Origin: Prochilodus magdalenae
Lineage: Eukaryota; Chordata; Actinopteri; Characiformes; Prochilodontidae
Direction of reading: 5' to 3'
Assembly (NCBI GenBank): GCA_024036415.1
Contig: JAMWET010003501.1
Coordinates: 26,315 to 90,314, forward strand
DNA: 64,000 nucleotides
Shown: one piece after another, positions 11,257 to 23,745 of the stretch
How the letters are laid out: each line of letters opens with the position of its first letter
Position numbering within the stretch: position 1 is the stretch's first letter
Translations under genes and position numbers: made by a program
The notes under the pieces: generated by a model
Seen by the model: only the letters and a program-made list of their open reading frames with translations
The model's database searches: none
Told to the model about the DNA's origin: nothing

Positions 11257-14131
11257 GTGAGTGTAGTTCATGTATCGTGTTACTGAAATGCTGATGTCAT
11301 TTAAATCTAGAAGGATGTTTTGGCCCACTTACTTAGTTATTAATACAAACTTAAAATAACTGAAACTGAATAAATGTGAAGATTCATCTTTTTGTATAGG
11401 AGCTATTTGTGATCACATATATGTTCTGTTTATTCCCACATAGAAATGTAATAAATAACATACAGGGGTTGGACAATGAAACTGAAACACCTGGTTTTAG
11501 ACCACAATCATTTATTAGTATGGTGTAGGGCCTCCTTTTGCGGCCAATACAGCGACATTTGGGCAGCCATGGTTTTATGTTTTTTGGATACAATCCGGGT
11601 TAGCACCCGAACATCCCTTTCAGACAGCTTCCTCTTGCGTCCACAGTTAATCCTGTTGGATATGGTTCGTCCTTCTTGGTGGTATGCTGACATTACCCTG
11701 GATACTGTGGCTCTTGATACATCACAAAGACTTGCTGTCTTGGTCACAGATGCGCCAGCAAGACGTGCACCAACAGTTTGTCCTCTTTTGAACTCTGGTA
11801 TGTCACCCATAATGTTGTGTGCATTGCAGTATTTTGAGCAGAACTCTGCTCTTACCTGCTAACTGAACCTTCACACTCTGCTCTTACTGGTGCAATGTGC
11901 AATTAATGAAGATTGGCCACCAGGCTGGTCCAATTTAGCCATGAGACCTCCCACAGTTTCATTTTCATTGTCCAACCCCTGTATATGCCCCTGTAACAGG
12001 AGTGGGTTACATGTTATGTAACCTATAACATGATTTACTATTTTTACGTACATACATCCTCTGGATACATGTGGATATAAGTTCATACATATGTATCATA
12101 CATATATATCTAGAACATATGAACATAAGTGATGTAAATATACAAAAACAGCTTATATTGAGGTTTTTTTATGTATAAAATATTACGTATGTAACTTACA
12201 GGTCATAAATGTATTATACACACATGAGCATATATATTTATATGGGTCAGACGTATATGTCTATATATAAAACTTTTCCAATCTTTAATAGGTTTCATAC
12301 ACAGTTTACACCAAACTGTACATATGTTTCTCTTCATATGGGTTTATATTTCATATATGAAAGTCTCGTATATGTAAATGTGTGATATTTGCGTATGGGT
12401 GAAGAAGTTTTCTTTCTGATTTCAGTTAAACAGTGTTAATCATCCAAAGCTGAGGGTTTAAATCACATACCTACAATATAAACTGTAGTGATGATGTCAT
12501 ACACAGAGCATAGAGTTAATCTGATCTTACTGATGTGTGTTTCTACAGGCTGCACTCTGGAGAACAGTGCACAACAACTACAACACAAACAACTACTGCC
12601 CATCACAGCACATACAGGAGGGTCAGTACTGCTGCCCTGCTCCTGCACTGACCTACAGACCAAACCTGAGACAGTCACATGGAGGAGGCCCAAAGGAAGC
12701 ACATGGGTAGAAATGCCTATTAATAGTGACCAGTACAGAAACAGAGTTCAGCTGTTTAATGATTCCTCTCCAGGAAATCTCTCTCTACTCATATCACACC
12801 TGACTGAAGAGGATGGAGGAGATTACGAGTGTACTGTTAAAGATTCATATATACACATCAGACTCACTCTAGAAGGTAAAACACTCAGTTTATATTCTTA
12901 CTGCATTACAGATCTTATTAATACATGTAACCATACAGAGAACCAGCTGTAGGAGCTTTTAAGCACCGCCCCTGGTTGCAGGTCAGGCCAACACTGAAGT
13001 CGTGCCTGGGGGGCCGAATTAATGTGTATTTTGAACTGTTGTGCTATTTTGCACTCATAATGTGTTCCTGCCCTAACTATCACACCTTCTCTCTACAGAG
13101 GGACCACCTGAACCTTCAACTACACCTACAACCCCAACACCAACACCTACAACTAAAGCTTCAACTAAACCTTTAACTAAAAGTCCACATAAACCTACAC
13201 CACCACGAACAACAACAACACCTACAACATCCATGCATTCCACTGAAAAGGCTAATGGTGAGTACAGCTCACTGACTGCAGATGGATTTAAGATGGTTTC
13301 CTGTATTTATTATTATTTTATTTTTATTTTTTATTTTCTATTTTTATGAGCATAAAAGCACAACATTTTCAAATGAAAGATTTGTAAAGTGAGTTCAACT
13401 ATTAGGGTACAGCAGTCACTTTGTTTTGAGCTTGTTTTGAGCTGTTGGACACAGTTCGGTTCTAGCTAATGGAACCTGTTCTCCTTCAGTGTTCTGTGTG
13501 TATGATCGTCAGTGTCAGACTAATGAATGAGACTGGGGGACTGAGAGACACTAGAGTCTCTTCACCTACACTGAGCTGATGAAGAGTCCTGTTCCAGAAA
13601 TGATAATAGGACATTAGAGCCATAATAAAATCATGCTCCTGTTACTCTCCATACTTAAGTACATCTGAAGGTACATACTTTAGTACTGTTACTCCAGTGG
13701 AGGTCTAAAGGGAGGAACTCCTACTGACACTGGAGGAGTATCTTACCCTGGGTATCTCTACTGTAACTCAGCTACATGGTTTGTGTACTTGGTCCACCAC
13801 TGGTCTTGTGGAAACTGTTGAGCTGCATATCTACAACCCAACTAACAATCTCACTGCTAAAGACACATTCACTCGTGTCTGATATTGATAGCTGCTGGCA
13901 GCTACAGATGGAAAAGCCTAATAAGTGATGTACAGGGCGTGTCTAATTTTGTTGATGAGCATATGTAAATGTAACACATGGTTACTGGATCTCTTGGTGC
14001 TGTGAGATAATCTGGATAATATGGGTAATAACTCGTTACAGAGTTTCTGCCCTTCGTCCCCTTTGCCTTGGTGACGATGATCTTACTCCACCTTGTAGTA
14101 AGTGTGGTCTACCGCACCAATAGAACCAAAG
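11208..14131 (+). CDS. G3: single-V receptor with stalk; last exon missing
   Basis: Exons are 11208-11256 (signal peptide, [17 protein letters not shown]), 12549-12875 (V, 327 nt), 13099-13257 (stalk, 159 nt) and 14042-14131 (TM, 90 nt); all are open with phase-1 junctions. The V domain has GCTLEN at the start, [26 protein letters not shown], the N-glycosylation sequon in PGNLSLL, and EEDGGDYEC. It carries a unique six-residue extension (QQLQHK) near the N-terminus. The stalk is Thr/Pro/Lys-rich. The expected tail exon near 14.2 kb is gone: intron text runs straight into the middle of a SINE at about 14219. Reading on past the TM exon meets a stop within about seven codons (...TYHTP), so a membrane protein with a very short tail could still be made. 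Whether it is expressed cannot be told from sequence. Confidence 0.6.
11466..11983 (-). mobile_element. Internally deleted Tc1-like element with HTH transposase fragment
   Basis: Ends are inverted repeats: CAGGGGTTGGACAATGAAA on the left and TTTCATTGTCCAACCCCTG on the right, each next to TA, the Tc1/mariner target. The minus-strand ORF 11508-11810 starts MGDIPEFKRGQTVGARLAG and contains VTKTASLCDVSRATVSRVMS, a helix-turn-helix DNA-binding domain. The DDE catalytic part is missing. It sits in intron 1 of G3. Confidence 0.88.
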
Positions 14132-14214
14132 GTACATACCACACACCATAATATAATCATACTGAGCTTCTAGTGTGTGTTAATGTATTACGTACCTGAT
14201 ATGTTACTGTATAT

Positions 14215-14380
14215 CTGTCTCCCGTTTGAGGCCCTGAACTGACAGGGCAGGAGTGAAGTACCCTTGAGCAAGGCAGCAACCCCTCAACTGCTCTGGGCAA
14301 GTGTGCTCACTGCCCCCTAGTGTGTGGGCTAGTGGGTGGGTATTTTACTTCATGGATAGGTTAAACTTGGTAGGTTAAAA
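14215..14380 (+). repeat. 5'-truncated SINE at the G3 deletion junction
   Basis: The text from cgtttgaggccctgaactgacagg to the 'ctcactgccccctagtgtgtg' tail matches the SINE at 23290-23480, but its first part is absent here. The truncation coincides with loss of G3's tail exon. Confidence 0.7.
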
Positions 14381-14775
14381 CTGTGTTCTAGGAAATGGTT
14401 CTGATTCTGATTCTAATCAACATAACAGCACCACGTCTTCTAATGGTTAAGGCAGCAGTGTGTCAGCTCCAGTGGTGAGGTTGCATTTTGACCTGACCTG
14501 ATTTTTTTTATCTGTTTTTCTGCTTTACATTTTCTGTCATATAATATATATGATACTCCATTTGTCAATATTTGGATTCTTAAACTTCTCGCTACAAAGT
14601 GGGTATCCATCACTAACATGGTTAAACATGATGAATAAGAGGTTATAATACACCCTCAGGTCGCAGCACGACTTAATTCATTCATAGTGGACTAATAGCA
14701 GACTCAGTGCTATCATGACTCACTATCACCTCTTCAGGAACAAAGTGTTATTACAAGACAGGATGGGCTTTGGCT
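14381..14775 (+). repeat. Duplicated 3' flank (partner of 23512-23745)
   Basis: The shared text 'aaatggttctgattctgattctaatcaaca', 'cagcaccacgtcttctaatgg' and 'gctagctggctagcatgct' shows that the G3 and G4 downstream flanks derive from one ancestral unit. Confidence 0.75.
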
Positions 14776-15699
14776 AGCTGGCTAGCATGCTAACTTATAG
14801 TAGATGTCTGCAAACTGAAGATTAGCTGTGTGTATGGTGTATCTCAGAGAGGTTATTCATATGTGTGATAAGCAACAGCTAAGCTAACTATATGCTTTGG
14901 AGATTTACACGTGTTAGATCATTGAAGGACACTAGCCAATTGTCTTTACTTCTCTTTATTCTGTATAGAACCACACATCAACATTGCTGTATCTACATTC
15001 TGGCACATAAATGCATGTCTTTTTGACTGCATTAATGCACAAACTGCTAGCCCTATATCTTCTAGGCCAGTCACCATATATGTAGTTGCTGTATACGTCA
15101 TTCTAGGCTCTGAGTAACCAGCCTTCTATTCAAGCTGTTCATTATGTGGCTTCTTGTGTATTTTTATATTCTTGAATTGAGAAAAAATTAATGAGAGTCT
15201 ATGGGAGGAATGGGAGATGAAAAATTAATAAATGATTCATAGAGGTGTGCGGTATGGATATAGATTAGAGTTTGGTGACCTGGCCTGAGTGAACACATGC
15301 AGTTTGGTGGTTGGAGGGGAAAGGAAACAATGGGGTCTGAGTAGGGCCAAAAATGAATGAAACTCTATAGGAGGAACAAGGGATAGAGAAAATAAGACAA
15401 ACGGATGAGTGCAGGTCAAGTCAACATTGCATTTGTGGTCGGGGGTCTGGCCCGAGAAAGCTGCATGTGAACTCACCATTCCTGATCAGATAGAACAGTA
15501 GCTGCTCAGTCTTGTTTAAAATGAAGCATCGCCGTACAGGAAGCAGGAAATGATCTCATAACTGAAAATAGCAAATGAAGGTGTTGTGTCTGTACATGTA
15601 TGTAGTGCTCAGAACAAATATGTAGTGCTCCAGTGACAGGTGAGGGTGTTTTACTGAGAGTGAGGATTAGTCTTACAGGACTCATTCTACTCAGGATTG

Positions 15700-15870
15700 T
15701 TGTTATGACATTCCAGATGGTTGCTGAGGTGTTCCGAGTGGTTGCTATGATATACTGATTGGTTGTTTTGGTGTTGCTAGGTGGTTGTTATGGTATCCCA
15801 GGTGCTTGTTGTGATGTCTCACGTAGTTGGTATGGTGTTGCTAGATTGCTGCTCTGATATGGGGGTTGTT
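15700..15870. repeat. Minisatellite-like 'ggttgctatggtgttgctagg' cluster 1
   Basis: About eight imperfect copies of a 20-25 bp unit built on 'ggttgntatggtnt'. A related cluster lies at 16390-16650, and isolated units appear near 51780-51840. Confidence 0.6.
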
Positions 15871-16389
15871 TACTGAGTGGTGGTTGGGGGTTGCAGGTGT
15901 TTGGTAGGTGTTGTTTAAGATTAATGGGAGTGTTTGGGAGAAACGAGCGATGAATACACATCATATAGAGACTCAGAGACTCAACACAATGACTCAGAGC
16001 ACAATGGCCCATCTTCAGAGTGACACCCACCGCTGAGCTGGCCTTTATCACTGACCTACATGACATGTCCTACTGCAGCTTTGAAGGACCTTTAGGACAG
16101 CAAAAGCCAATTGGTCTATTTGCAGAGGGGGCTTTTGTGGTGTGAAACAGGAAATGATCTCTTTACTGAAAACAGCAAATGCTCATGCAAGTGGGGTGTA
16201 AGTCATGGTGTGCTGGTCTGCAGCGTTAACCAGTAAACAGCTCTGCAGAACTTCTTCTAAACAGACTTCCACTGCATTAACATTACCCAGTGGTCTAGTA
16301 CAGTACTGCAGGTTCTGAAGGCTGGAACAGCTACATGTGTAGGATCTCCCTTACGTCAGTCTATGAAAAGTGTATGTCCTGAACAAGCT

Positions 16390-16650
16390 TAAGCTAGTTG
16401 CTAGGTAGTTGCAACGGTGTTCCTAGGTAGCTCGGAGATGTCCCAGGTGGTAGTTAAGGTGCTGCTAGGTGTTTGCTATCGTATCTATATTGGATTCTAA
16501 GGTCTTGCTAGTCTATTGCTATGGTATACGAAAAATTTCCTGTGCGGTTGCTATGGTATCCCAGGTGGTTGATATGGTGTTGCTAGACATTTACTATAGT
16601 TGCTTTGGTGTTGTTAGGTGATTGCCATTGCAGTCAAGCTGGTTGTTAAG
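16390..16650. repeat. Minisatellite-like 'ggttgctatggtgttgctagg' cluster 2
   Basis: Imperfect repeats of the same unit as at 15700-15870, interrupted by short unique stretches. Confidence 0.6.
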
Positions 16651-18529
16651 GTCTTACATACTGTTTGGGTCTTATTGTTCACATGCTCTGGGTAAGCAGT
16701 AAACCGCCCCAGCATATCTTCACACCATCACGTCAGCAGTGTGAATGGGGCAGTGGTGGTGGGGGGAGAGGAAGTCAGGGCGTGTGCGTGACGGTTCTCA
16801 GCTATAGCCAGTAAACAGCTCTGCAGAACTGCCTTTCGTGATGCGTTATCAGTGCTGCATTAACATCAGTGTATTAGTGTTGTGTCTGAAAAGGGCCAGG
16901 GATGTATGTGTATGACTTCTCCAGTTTCCCAGGCTCCCTCTGTTCAGCAGCATTCAGCAATGGTAGATGTGACCTCGTCTTTGAGGGCTTGTATGAACTG
17001 GTAAATGGTGCACCACAAAAACAGGAAACAGCAAGCTGTCCCACACCCAAGAGTCCAGAGATGTTACCCCCTACGCCAGTGTTCCTCAAAGCTGGTCCTG
17101 GAGGCACCCTGCCCTGCACATTTTAGAACCTTCCCTGCTCCCAACACGCCTGATTCAACTTCAACTCAACTCACAAGAGCTGCAGGGAGTGTGTTAAAAG
17201 CCACTAAAAGGTGCAGGGGTAGACTCATCTCATGCTAAAAGGTGCAGGAAGAGATGTAGTGAAGACATCTCATCCTGTACGAGTGAAGTCTTCATGTGGC
17301 ATTTCAATCACGGCTAGACACTGTTAAGAAGAAGGCCGAGGTCAGGGTCATCACCTCTGGACCTTTGCCCACCTACAAGTGAGGAAGCAAGGCTGGGTAT
17401 AAGCACTCCACTGCTCCCTCAGAGGCTGGTGCGGTGCAGGTGGAATTAACTAGGTGAATAACTGGAGCTGTTTTTGGGAGCGTCCGGCATTCCACAACCG
17501 GGATGTATTATTCCCAAGTCATCGTGGGTCTATGATGCTGTCAGGGAACATAAAGAAAGTCCTATGCAAAGACGTAACGGACGTAAACAACAAACGGGTA
17601 AATAGGATCAGCAGCAGGCAGGTATGTGCTCTTAATGATACAGACAGTGTCTCTCACAGAGGTCTTTTATCTTGTGGTGTCCTGTGCAAATATATATGCA
17701 CCCTACACTGAACATGTGAGGCTTACGGAGCTCTTTCAGAAGCTGTTTATCAAAGTGGCTTTGTTGAACCACAAATTAGGAAGCTGCTAGTTTTTTCACA
17801 GCCCAGGGACAAAAGGACACCATGAGGTCAACTGGGTTTTATCAGTTCTTTGGAAAACAGATCTTTTTTGTTGATTGTACATGGAGTTGGATGTCGAGTT
17901 GAGGTTGGGTAAAGTCTAGCAGTGTTAATATGTATCTAATATGTAAGATTCTTTTTTCAGATGTAAGATTCTTTTTTCAAACACATGTCCTTTATTAGGG
18001 ACTGATGTAAAATTGTTTACACTCATTTTGGTGTGTCTCAGGCTGAGAGATTTCTTAACCTCACTTGTTTGTTTGTCTTTATTTCCATTCCTCATTTTAG
18101 AAACAATCATACTTCGAAGAGCACCGAGCATAAAAATCAAAGGGGTTTTATTTGACAAGTTGACAGTCAGATGAAATCAGATCAGACTGACAGGAACTAT
18201 TAGAAGAGAGTAATTAATATATCTCAGGAATGAGCTTTTGATCAGTTTGCGTATTCTTCCCATGTATCACATCGGAATTCACTTCTGATGACACCTAATG
18301 CCAAGTGTATGCTAGAAACTTTTAACTCCCATTCACCAACCTCCATCCAAACCTGGACAACCCCACCCCTTACCCATTGCCTGTTCTATCCAACACCTTT
18401 TTGGGATAAGTTGGAGTGGCATCTGTGATCTAGCACTGGCACCTAGATCACTTTTTATATTTACATATCCATCGGTAGTGACTCGCACTATGTGTAGTTC
18501 TATAGTTTATAGCTTAACAGTAAATAATG

Positions 18530-18670
18530 CTGCTGCTGGTACCGACCCATTTAGGTTGTTCATACTGCACAACACTGTTTTATTTGTATTTTTGTATTTG
18601 TATTTGTATCTGTGCTGTTCTTTTTGTGAAACCACTACTGGTTGCTAAATTTCCCCCAGGATCAATAAAG

Positions 18671-18716
<46 letters not shown>
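18530..18716 (+). repeat. Retroposon 3' tail ending in (TATC)n
   Basis: The segment ends 'aaatttcccccaggatcaat' then aaag and about ten TATC units (18674-18716). An A/T-rich 3' end followed by a short microsatellite is the common tail form of teleost non-LTR retroposons. The family is not identified. Confidence 0.5.
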
Positions 18717-18719
18717 AGA

Positions 18720-19350
18720 AAGAGAGGTGCAAAAAGCCACGGAAAGTCATGATACCATCTGAGACCTACAAGTAAGAAAAAACATGTTGAAGCATTTAAA
18801 GTTTGCTCAACAACATTTAGACAAGCCTGTGAAGTACTGGGAGATTTTAGTCTGGACAGATGAGACCAGACTTGGACTCCTTGGATGCCATAATACACAC
18901 CATGTGTGGAAGTTAAAAGGCATCACCCCAAAATCACCATACCAGCAGTGCAGTTTGGAGGTCAGAACATCATGGATGGGGCTGTTTGGCACACAGCACT
19001 GGCACGCTTCGTATAATTGAAGGATGGATGAATGAACAAATGTACAGAGACCTTTTTTATAAAAATCTGCTGCCATCTACCAGAATGATAAAGATTAAAG
19101 GAGGGTGGACGTTTCAGCAAGACAATGATCCCAAACACACAACCAAGGAAACTCTCAGTCGGTTTCAGAGAAAGAGAATAAAGCTGCTAGAATGACCCAG
19201 CCAGACCAGCCATCACCTGACCTGAATCCAACTGAAAATCAACGGAAGGAACTAAAGCTTGGAGTTCATAGAAGGGGCCCAGGGAGCCTCCTGGATTTGA
19301 AGAGTGTTTGTGTGGAAGAATGAGCAAAAATCACACCTGAGCAATGCATG
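18720..19350 (+). mobile_element. Tc1-like transposase pseudogene
   Basis: Plus-strand frames give HLKFAQQHLDKPVKYWEILV, then WTDETRLGLLG (second catalytic Asp region), then HHVWKLKG, and after a frame break [19 protein letters not shown], which holds the DNDPKH signature of Tc1 transposases. Frame breaks and internal stops are present (around 19010 and after 19195). The N-terminal DNA-binding part and TIRs are not seen. Confidence 0.82.
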
Positions 19351-19655
19351 TGACGCGTTTCTCCATACAGGAGGCATCCAACCATGTCGTCACCAACAAA
19401 GGCTTATATACGAATAATTAAATTAATTTTAGTGAGTGTATTCAATACGTTTTCTCTGTATCATTTCTCACTATTACACATAATTTTATGGGCATCTGTG
19501 GTTTGATTTCTTTGCATGTGTGGATTGGATGGGTTGTTACCGACATCTAGTGGACAATTTATGTGAATAGCACCTTTAGAATTATATTTACTTTAGAAAA
19601 CTGGCGACATGTTCAATACTTATTTTACCCACTCTACATTTACATCTACATCTCT

Positions 19656-19787
<132 letters not shown>

Positions 19788-20557
19788 GTAGTAATGTCTG
19801 AAATAACAGATTAATGTCATTAGTAAATGCTAGAGGTGATAATCTGAACTGATTCCTGCACTGACCATCAAACCCCTCTCTCTACTGCAGCGGTCAATGT
19901 ACACACCAGTCCAACCACTTCAACCACATGTTCCTCTCAGTCAGTTGATGGTGAGTACACTGACAAACACTGCCAGCGGAATATTACAGCTCTGTTATGC
20001 TTTTGGGGAAAATGTTAATGTTTGAATACTGCATTAGTCAATGTGCATTTCCTCCATTGTAATGTAGTAGTCCATGTATCTTGTTACTGAGATGCTGATG
20101 TCATTCAAATCTAGATGGATGATTTGGCCCACTTATTAAGTTATTGACACCATATGTACAGAACTGAAACTGAATAACTCTGGAGATTCATCATTTTATA
20201 CAGCATCTATTTGTAACACAAATTTGTTTCCACACGGAAATGTAATGAATAACATATGTCTCTATATAATTACTGGGTTTTCCATATATGGTACTTATAA
20301 CACAATTTATTATTTTCACATACGTATTTCCTCTGGATATATGTGTTCATTACACATATTAATTATTACATATATGAAACACATGAAAAATCCCATAATT
20401 AATTGTGTATATGTACATATATTACAAATATTGCTAAAATTTATTTTCATGTGATATTATATGTTGCATCCAAATATGTTAGCCAAATATAATTAATTTA
20501 TACGTGCAAGTTTATTAAAACATCATATACACACACAAATTCTGTATGATTACATAT

Positions 20558-20907
20558 TGTCATCCAAGGATCCACAACAGGAGTGAGGAGCCAAGTGTAC
20601 ATTTATTAGGCAAAAATTCAAAGTCAAAACAAACCAGGTCAAAACCAGAAAATCTTTCCAAAAAACCAAAACAAGAATGTTGCCAAGACACCGAAAAATT
20701 CTCTGAAATAGTAAACCAAAGCAAAGCGTCAAAACCAGAGAAGAAATCCATACAAAGAAACGTTCAGAATTTTAAGGCACATCAATAAAAGATTTCACAA
20801 GAGACAAGGAGTAACATGGAGTCTATTAATACAAAATGGCTGCTGATTACAATCAGGTGTGAAAAACAATGGCTAGAATTAGGACAGAGTGACCTCTGTG
20901 GGCAACA
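20558..20907 (-). mobile_element. Solo LTR-like element, - orientation
   Basis: On the minus strand the segment begins TGTTGCCCACAG and ends GGATGACA (TG...CA), with an AATAAA signal about 40 bp before the 3' end. A clean target duplication is not evident. It lies inside the intron-1-like part of G4 and is absent from the homologous intron of G3. Confidence 0.6.
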
Positions 20908-21306
20908 TACATTTTAAACACATACGAATATATTTTATATTTAGACGATCTGATTCATTTATACATAAAAATATCACATTTAATTTTATTTATTATCCAT
21001 CAGTTATACTACATATGTATTATACATATATATTTAGGACATGTAGATAAGTGACGCAAACATGCAAGAACAGCTTATGTTGGGTATTTTTTAGGTATAA
21101 AATATTACATATGTAACATACAGGTCATAAATGTAATGTGTGATATTTGCGTATGGGTGAAGAAGTTTTCATTTTGATTTTGGTTAAACAGTGTTAATCA
21201 TCCAAATCTGAGGGTTTAAATTACATACTTACAATATAAACTGTAGTGATGATGTCATACACAGAGTATAGAGTTAATCTGATCTTACTGATGTGTGTTT
21301 CTACAG

Positions 21307-21795
21307 GCTAGGTTAGTGTACTGTAAGTAGCGTGTTGGTGTACAGTAACTCAGTAAGTGTAATGTGTTAGTGTGCTGTAAGTAGTGTGTCGGTGTACAGT
21401 AACTCAGTAAGTGTAATGTGTTAGTGTACTGTAAGTAGCGTGTTGGTGTACAGTAACTCAGTAAGCGTAATGTGTTAGTGTGCTGTAAGTAGTGTGTTGG
21501 TGTACAGTAACTCAGTAAGTGTAATGTGTTAGTGTGCTGTAAGTAGTGTGTTGGTGTACAGTAACTCAGTAAGTGTAATGTGTTAGTGTACTGTAAGTAG
21601 CGTGTTGGTGTACAGTAACTCAGTAAGTGTAATGTGTTAGTGTGCTGTAAGTAGTGTGTTGGTGTACAGTAACTCAGTAAGTGTAATGTGTTAGTGTACT
21701 GTAAGTAGCGTGTTGGTGTGCAGTAACTCAGTAAGTGTATTGTGTTAGTGTACTGTAAGTAGCGTGTTGGTGTACAGTAACTCTGTAAGTGTAAG
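21307..21795. repeat. 54-bp minisatellite, nine copies
   Basis: The unit is 54 bp, of the form gttagtgtrctgtaagtagy, gtgttggtgtacagtaactc, agtaagtgtaatgt. Because 54 is divisible by three, the minus strand stays open over the array as an 18-residue repeat containing YLQYTNTLHLLSYCTPT. That ORF is a by-product of unit length. The array starts at the base after a V-exon splice acceptor. Confidence 0.9.
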
Positions 21796-22389
21796 TGAGA
21801 TAATCTGGATAATATGATTAATAACTCGTTACAGAGTCTCTGCCCTTCGTCCCCTTTGCCTTGGTGACTGTGATCTTCCTCCACATTGTAGTAGGTGTGG
21901 TCTACTGCACCAAGAGAACCAAAGGTACATACCACACACCATAATATAACCATACTGAGCTTCTTGTGTCTGTTAATGTATCATGTATCTGACATGTTAC
22001 TGTTTATGTCTGTCAGATCCCAGAGTTCACTACAGCACTGGTGATGGAGATGATGGAGTGGTCAGTCTGGAGTAGTGCAGGTGTACAGTAACTCTGTACA
22101 TCTGCAACGCTGGTATGCATTCAACATCCATCATTCGAAACATCTCACCATCACAAGAATCATGAGACACCTATGAAACATCCATCTCCACCCAGAAGCT
22201 GTTCATGGTGCTGTTGTTTGGCTGTAGGTGCAGCAGCTACAGCAGGTTACGTCCTTCAGTAGAGCTGTGTCCTGAGCACAGTGTCCTGTGTACGGGGTTT
22301 GTGTTGTGGGCTTGTATATGTAGAGGTTTGTCACCATGTCGATCTAGAAAGCAGCTGAAACGACATCCTCATATGATTTAGAGATTTAA

Positions 22390-22870
22390 TTGGGAGGCAG
22401 TTAAAGCAGCACTGTGACTGGAGCTGTGAGGTCTACTAGGGTGACCAGGAGCTCCTACATGGACTGGGTATCTGCAGTATGCTCCAACACTGGTCTTTTA
22501 AAAGTCCCTGAGGTTCACCATAGGAGATGTGGAGAAGCATCCTTTAGCTACGATGCTTCTAAACCATGGAATGCATTCCTCCTGGCACCTGCACAGTCCA
22601 GTTACAGTCCAGTCAAATATGTAAGCTAAAATTAAAAACACACCTTTTTAATTTAGCCTTTACTTCACCAGATTTAAACTGTCTATTATTATGTCATTTA
22701 AACTGGTATAATTTAAACAAGCTATTTTTACTTCAACACTTTTACACTGTTTACATTGTGTTTATGTGATTATGAGGTAACTTGGTTTCATTTCTGTTTT
22801 ATTATTTTACTGATTTTAATTTTAATTTTAATTTCTTGTTTAATTAAAGTCTGTGCAGCAGTTTTGGATG
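22390..22870 (+). mobile_element. Decayed LINE 3' end (probable)
   Basis: The plus-strand frames LLKVPEVHHRRCGEASFSYD, then SKPWNAFLL, then LKLKTHLFNLAF resemble the C-terminus of L2-type reverse transcriptase ORFs (...VPR...AFS...LWNSLP...FK..LKTHLFNLAF). An A/T-rich tail follows. The frames are broken. Confidence 0.5.
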
Positions 22871-23289
22871 CACATTGTGGACAAATATAAAGTCATGGTA
22901 TGTAACCAACAGAAGCGGCTTGTTACCTGCTGGTGTAACACAGTGTAGGTGTATCAGGGCTAGTTGTATATATGGTATATAGTGTTAGTGAGCTTTAACG
23001 TTCTGTAACGTCCACCTGTGTTGTACCTTCCTGAAAGCGGTTTTGTAGTTGAGTGTGTCCCTGTGTCCTGTATATTTGATATTCTTAATCAGACTAATGC
23101 TATTTTTAATGCTACTAAGAAAAATCTAAATTATTTACTCCAAATCATCCTGTAAACAAGAGAAATGTAAATTTAAAAAATGATGTGCTCTAACACACTT
23201 ATCCTTATGCAATAAATCATATTATCTAACAAAACCATGTGTGTTATTATTATAAATATCCCTGTATTTAGTACATGTGTTACAGGTTA

Positions 23290-23480
23290 AGGAACCTTGT
23301 GACCACATGGTCGCCGGTTTGAGGCCCTGAAGTGACAGGGCGCGAGTAAAGTACCTTTGAGCAAGGGAACTTTCCCTCAACTGCTCCCTGGGTGCCGTGG
23401 ATAGGGCTGCCCACTACTCTGGGCAAGTGTGCTCATTGCCCCCTTGTGTGTGCGCTAGGGGGTGGGTGTTCCAATTCTTG
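23290..23480 (+). repeat. tRNA-derived SINE downstream of G4
   Basis: It contains 'ccacatggtcgccggtttga' (B-box-like GGTTTGAGGC) and the characteristic 'gggctgcccactactctggg' and 'gctcattgcccccttgtgtg' tail. It is fuller at its 5' end than the copy at 14215. Confidence 0.65.
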
Positions 23481-23511
23481 GATAAGTTAAACTTGGTAGG
23501 TTAAAACTGTG

Positions 23512-23745
23512 TTCTGGAAAATGGTTCTGATTCTGATTCTAATCAACAAAACAGCACCACGTCTTCTAATGGTTAAGGCAGCAGTGTGTAACCTCTAGTG
23601 GCGAGGTTGCCTCTTGACCTGAGCCAATTTTGTTTTTCTGTTTTGCTGTTTTATATTTTCTATCATATCATATGCATGTCTATCACCTCTTCAGGTACAA
23701 AGTGTTATTACAAGACAGGACAGGCTGGGGCTAGCTGGCTAGCAT
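23512..23745 (+). repeat. Duplicated 3' flank (partner of 14381-14775)
   Basis: This shares 'ctgattctaatcaaca', 'cagcaccacgtcttctaatg' and 'gctagctggctagcatgct' with the G3 downstream flank. Confidence 0.75.

Larger units (their letters stand above)
14776..18430. other. Intergenic, no gene recognised
   Basis: Contents are minisatellite-like 'ggttgctatggtgttgctagg' clusters (listed separately), a short high-copy motif near 17080-17130 ('gttcctcaaagctggtcctggagg'), and small ORFs under 95 codons with no recognisable domains. An 85-codon ORF at 17454-17711 has no visible homology or splice context. Confidence 0.4.
19891..22075 (+). pseudogene. G4: rearranged mosaic receptor unit, V exon replaced by minisatellite
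   Basis: Recognisable parts are a shrunken stalk exon at 19891-19950 (60 nt, AVNVHTSPTT...SVDG, with donor GATG|GTGAGT), intron-1-like sequence from about 20066, the usual V-exon acceptor tttctacag at 21306, TM exon 21835-21924 (90 nt, ESLPFVPFALVTVIFLH...) and tail exon 22017-22075 (DPRVHYSTGDGDDGVVSLE, TAG 22073-22075). The order is wrong (stalk before intron 1), there is no exon 1, and directly after the V acceptor a 54-bp minisatellite begins, with TAG as the second codon. A deletion that removed the stalk's repeat units brought a new acceptor (ctctactgcag) next to the remaining 20 codons, still in phase 1. Confidence 0.8.

Noticed and set aside
17454..17711. 85-codon ORF as a small gene
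   Set aside because: No domain, signal peptide, conserved copy or splice context could be seen.
21285..21953. 222-codon minus-strand ORF with YLQYTNTLHLLSYCTPT repeats
   Set aside because: Created by the 54-bp minisatellite plus antisense of a TM exon; no start context, splice sites or domain.
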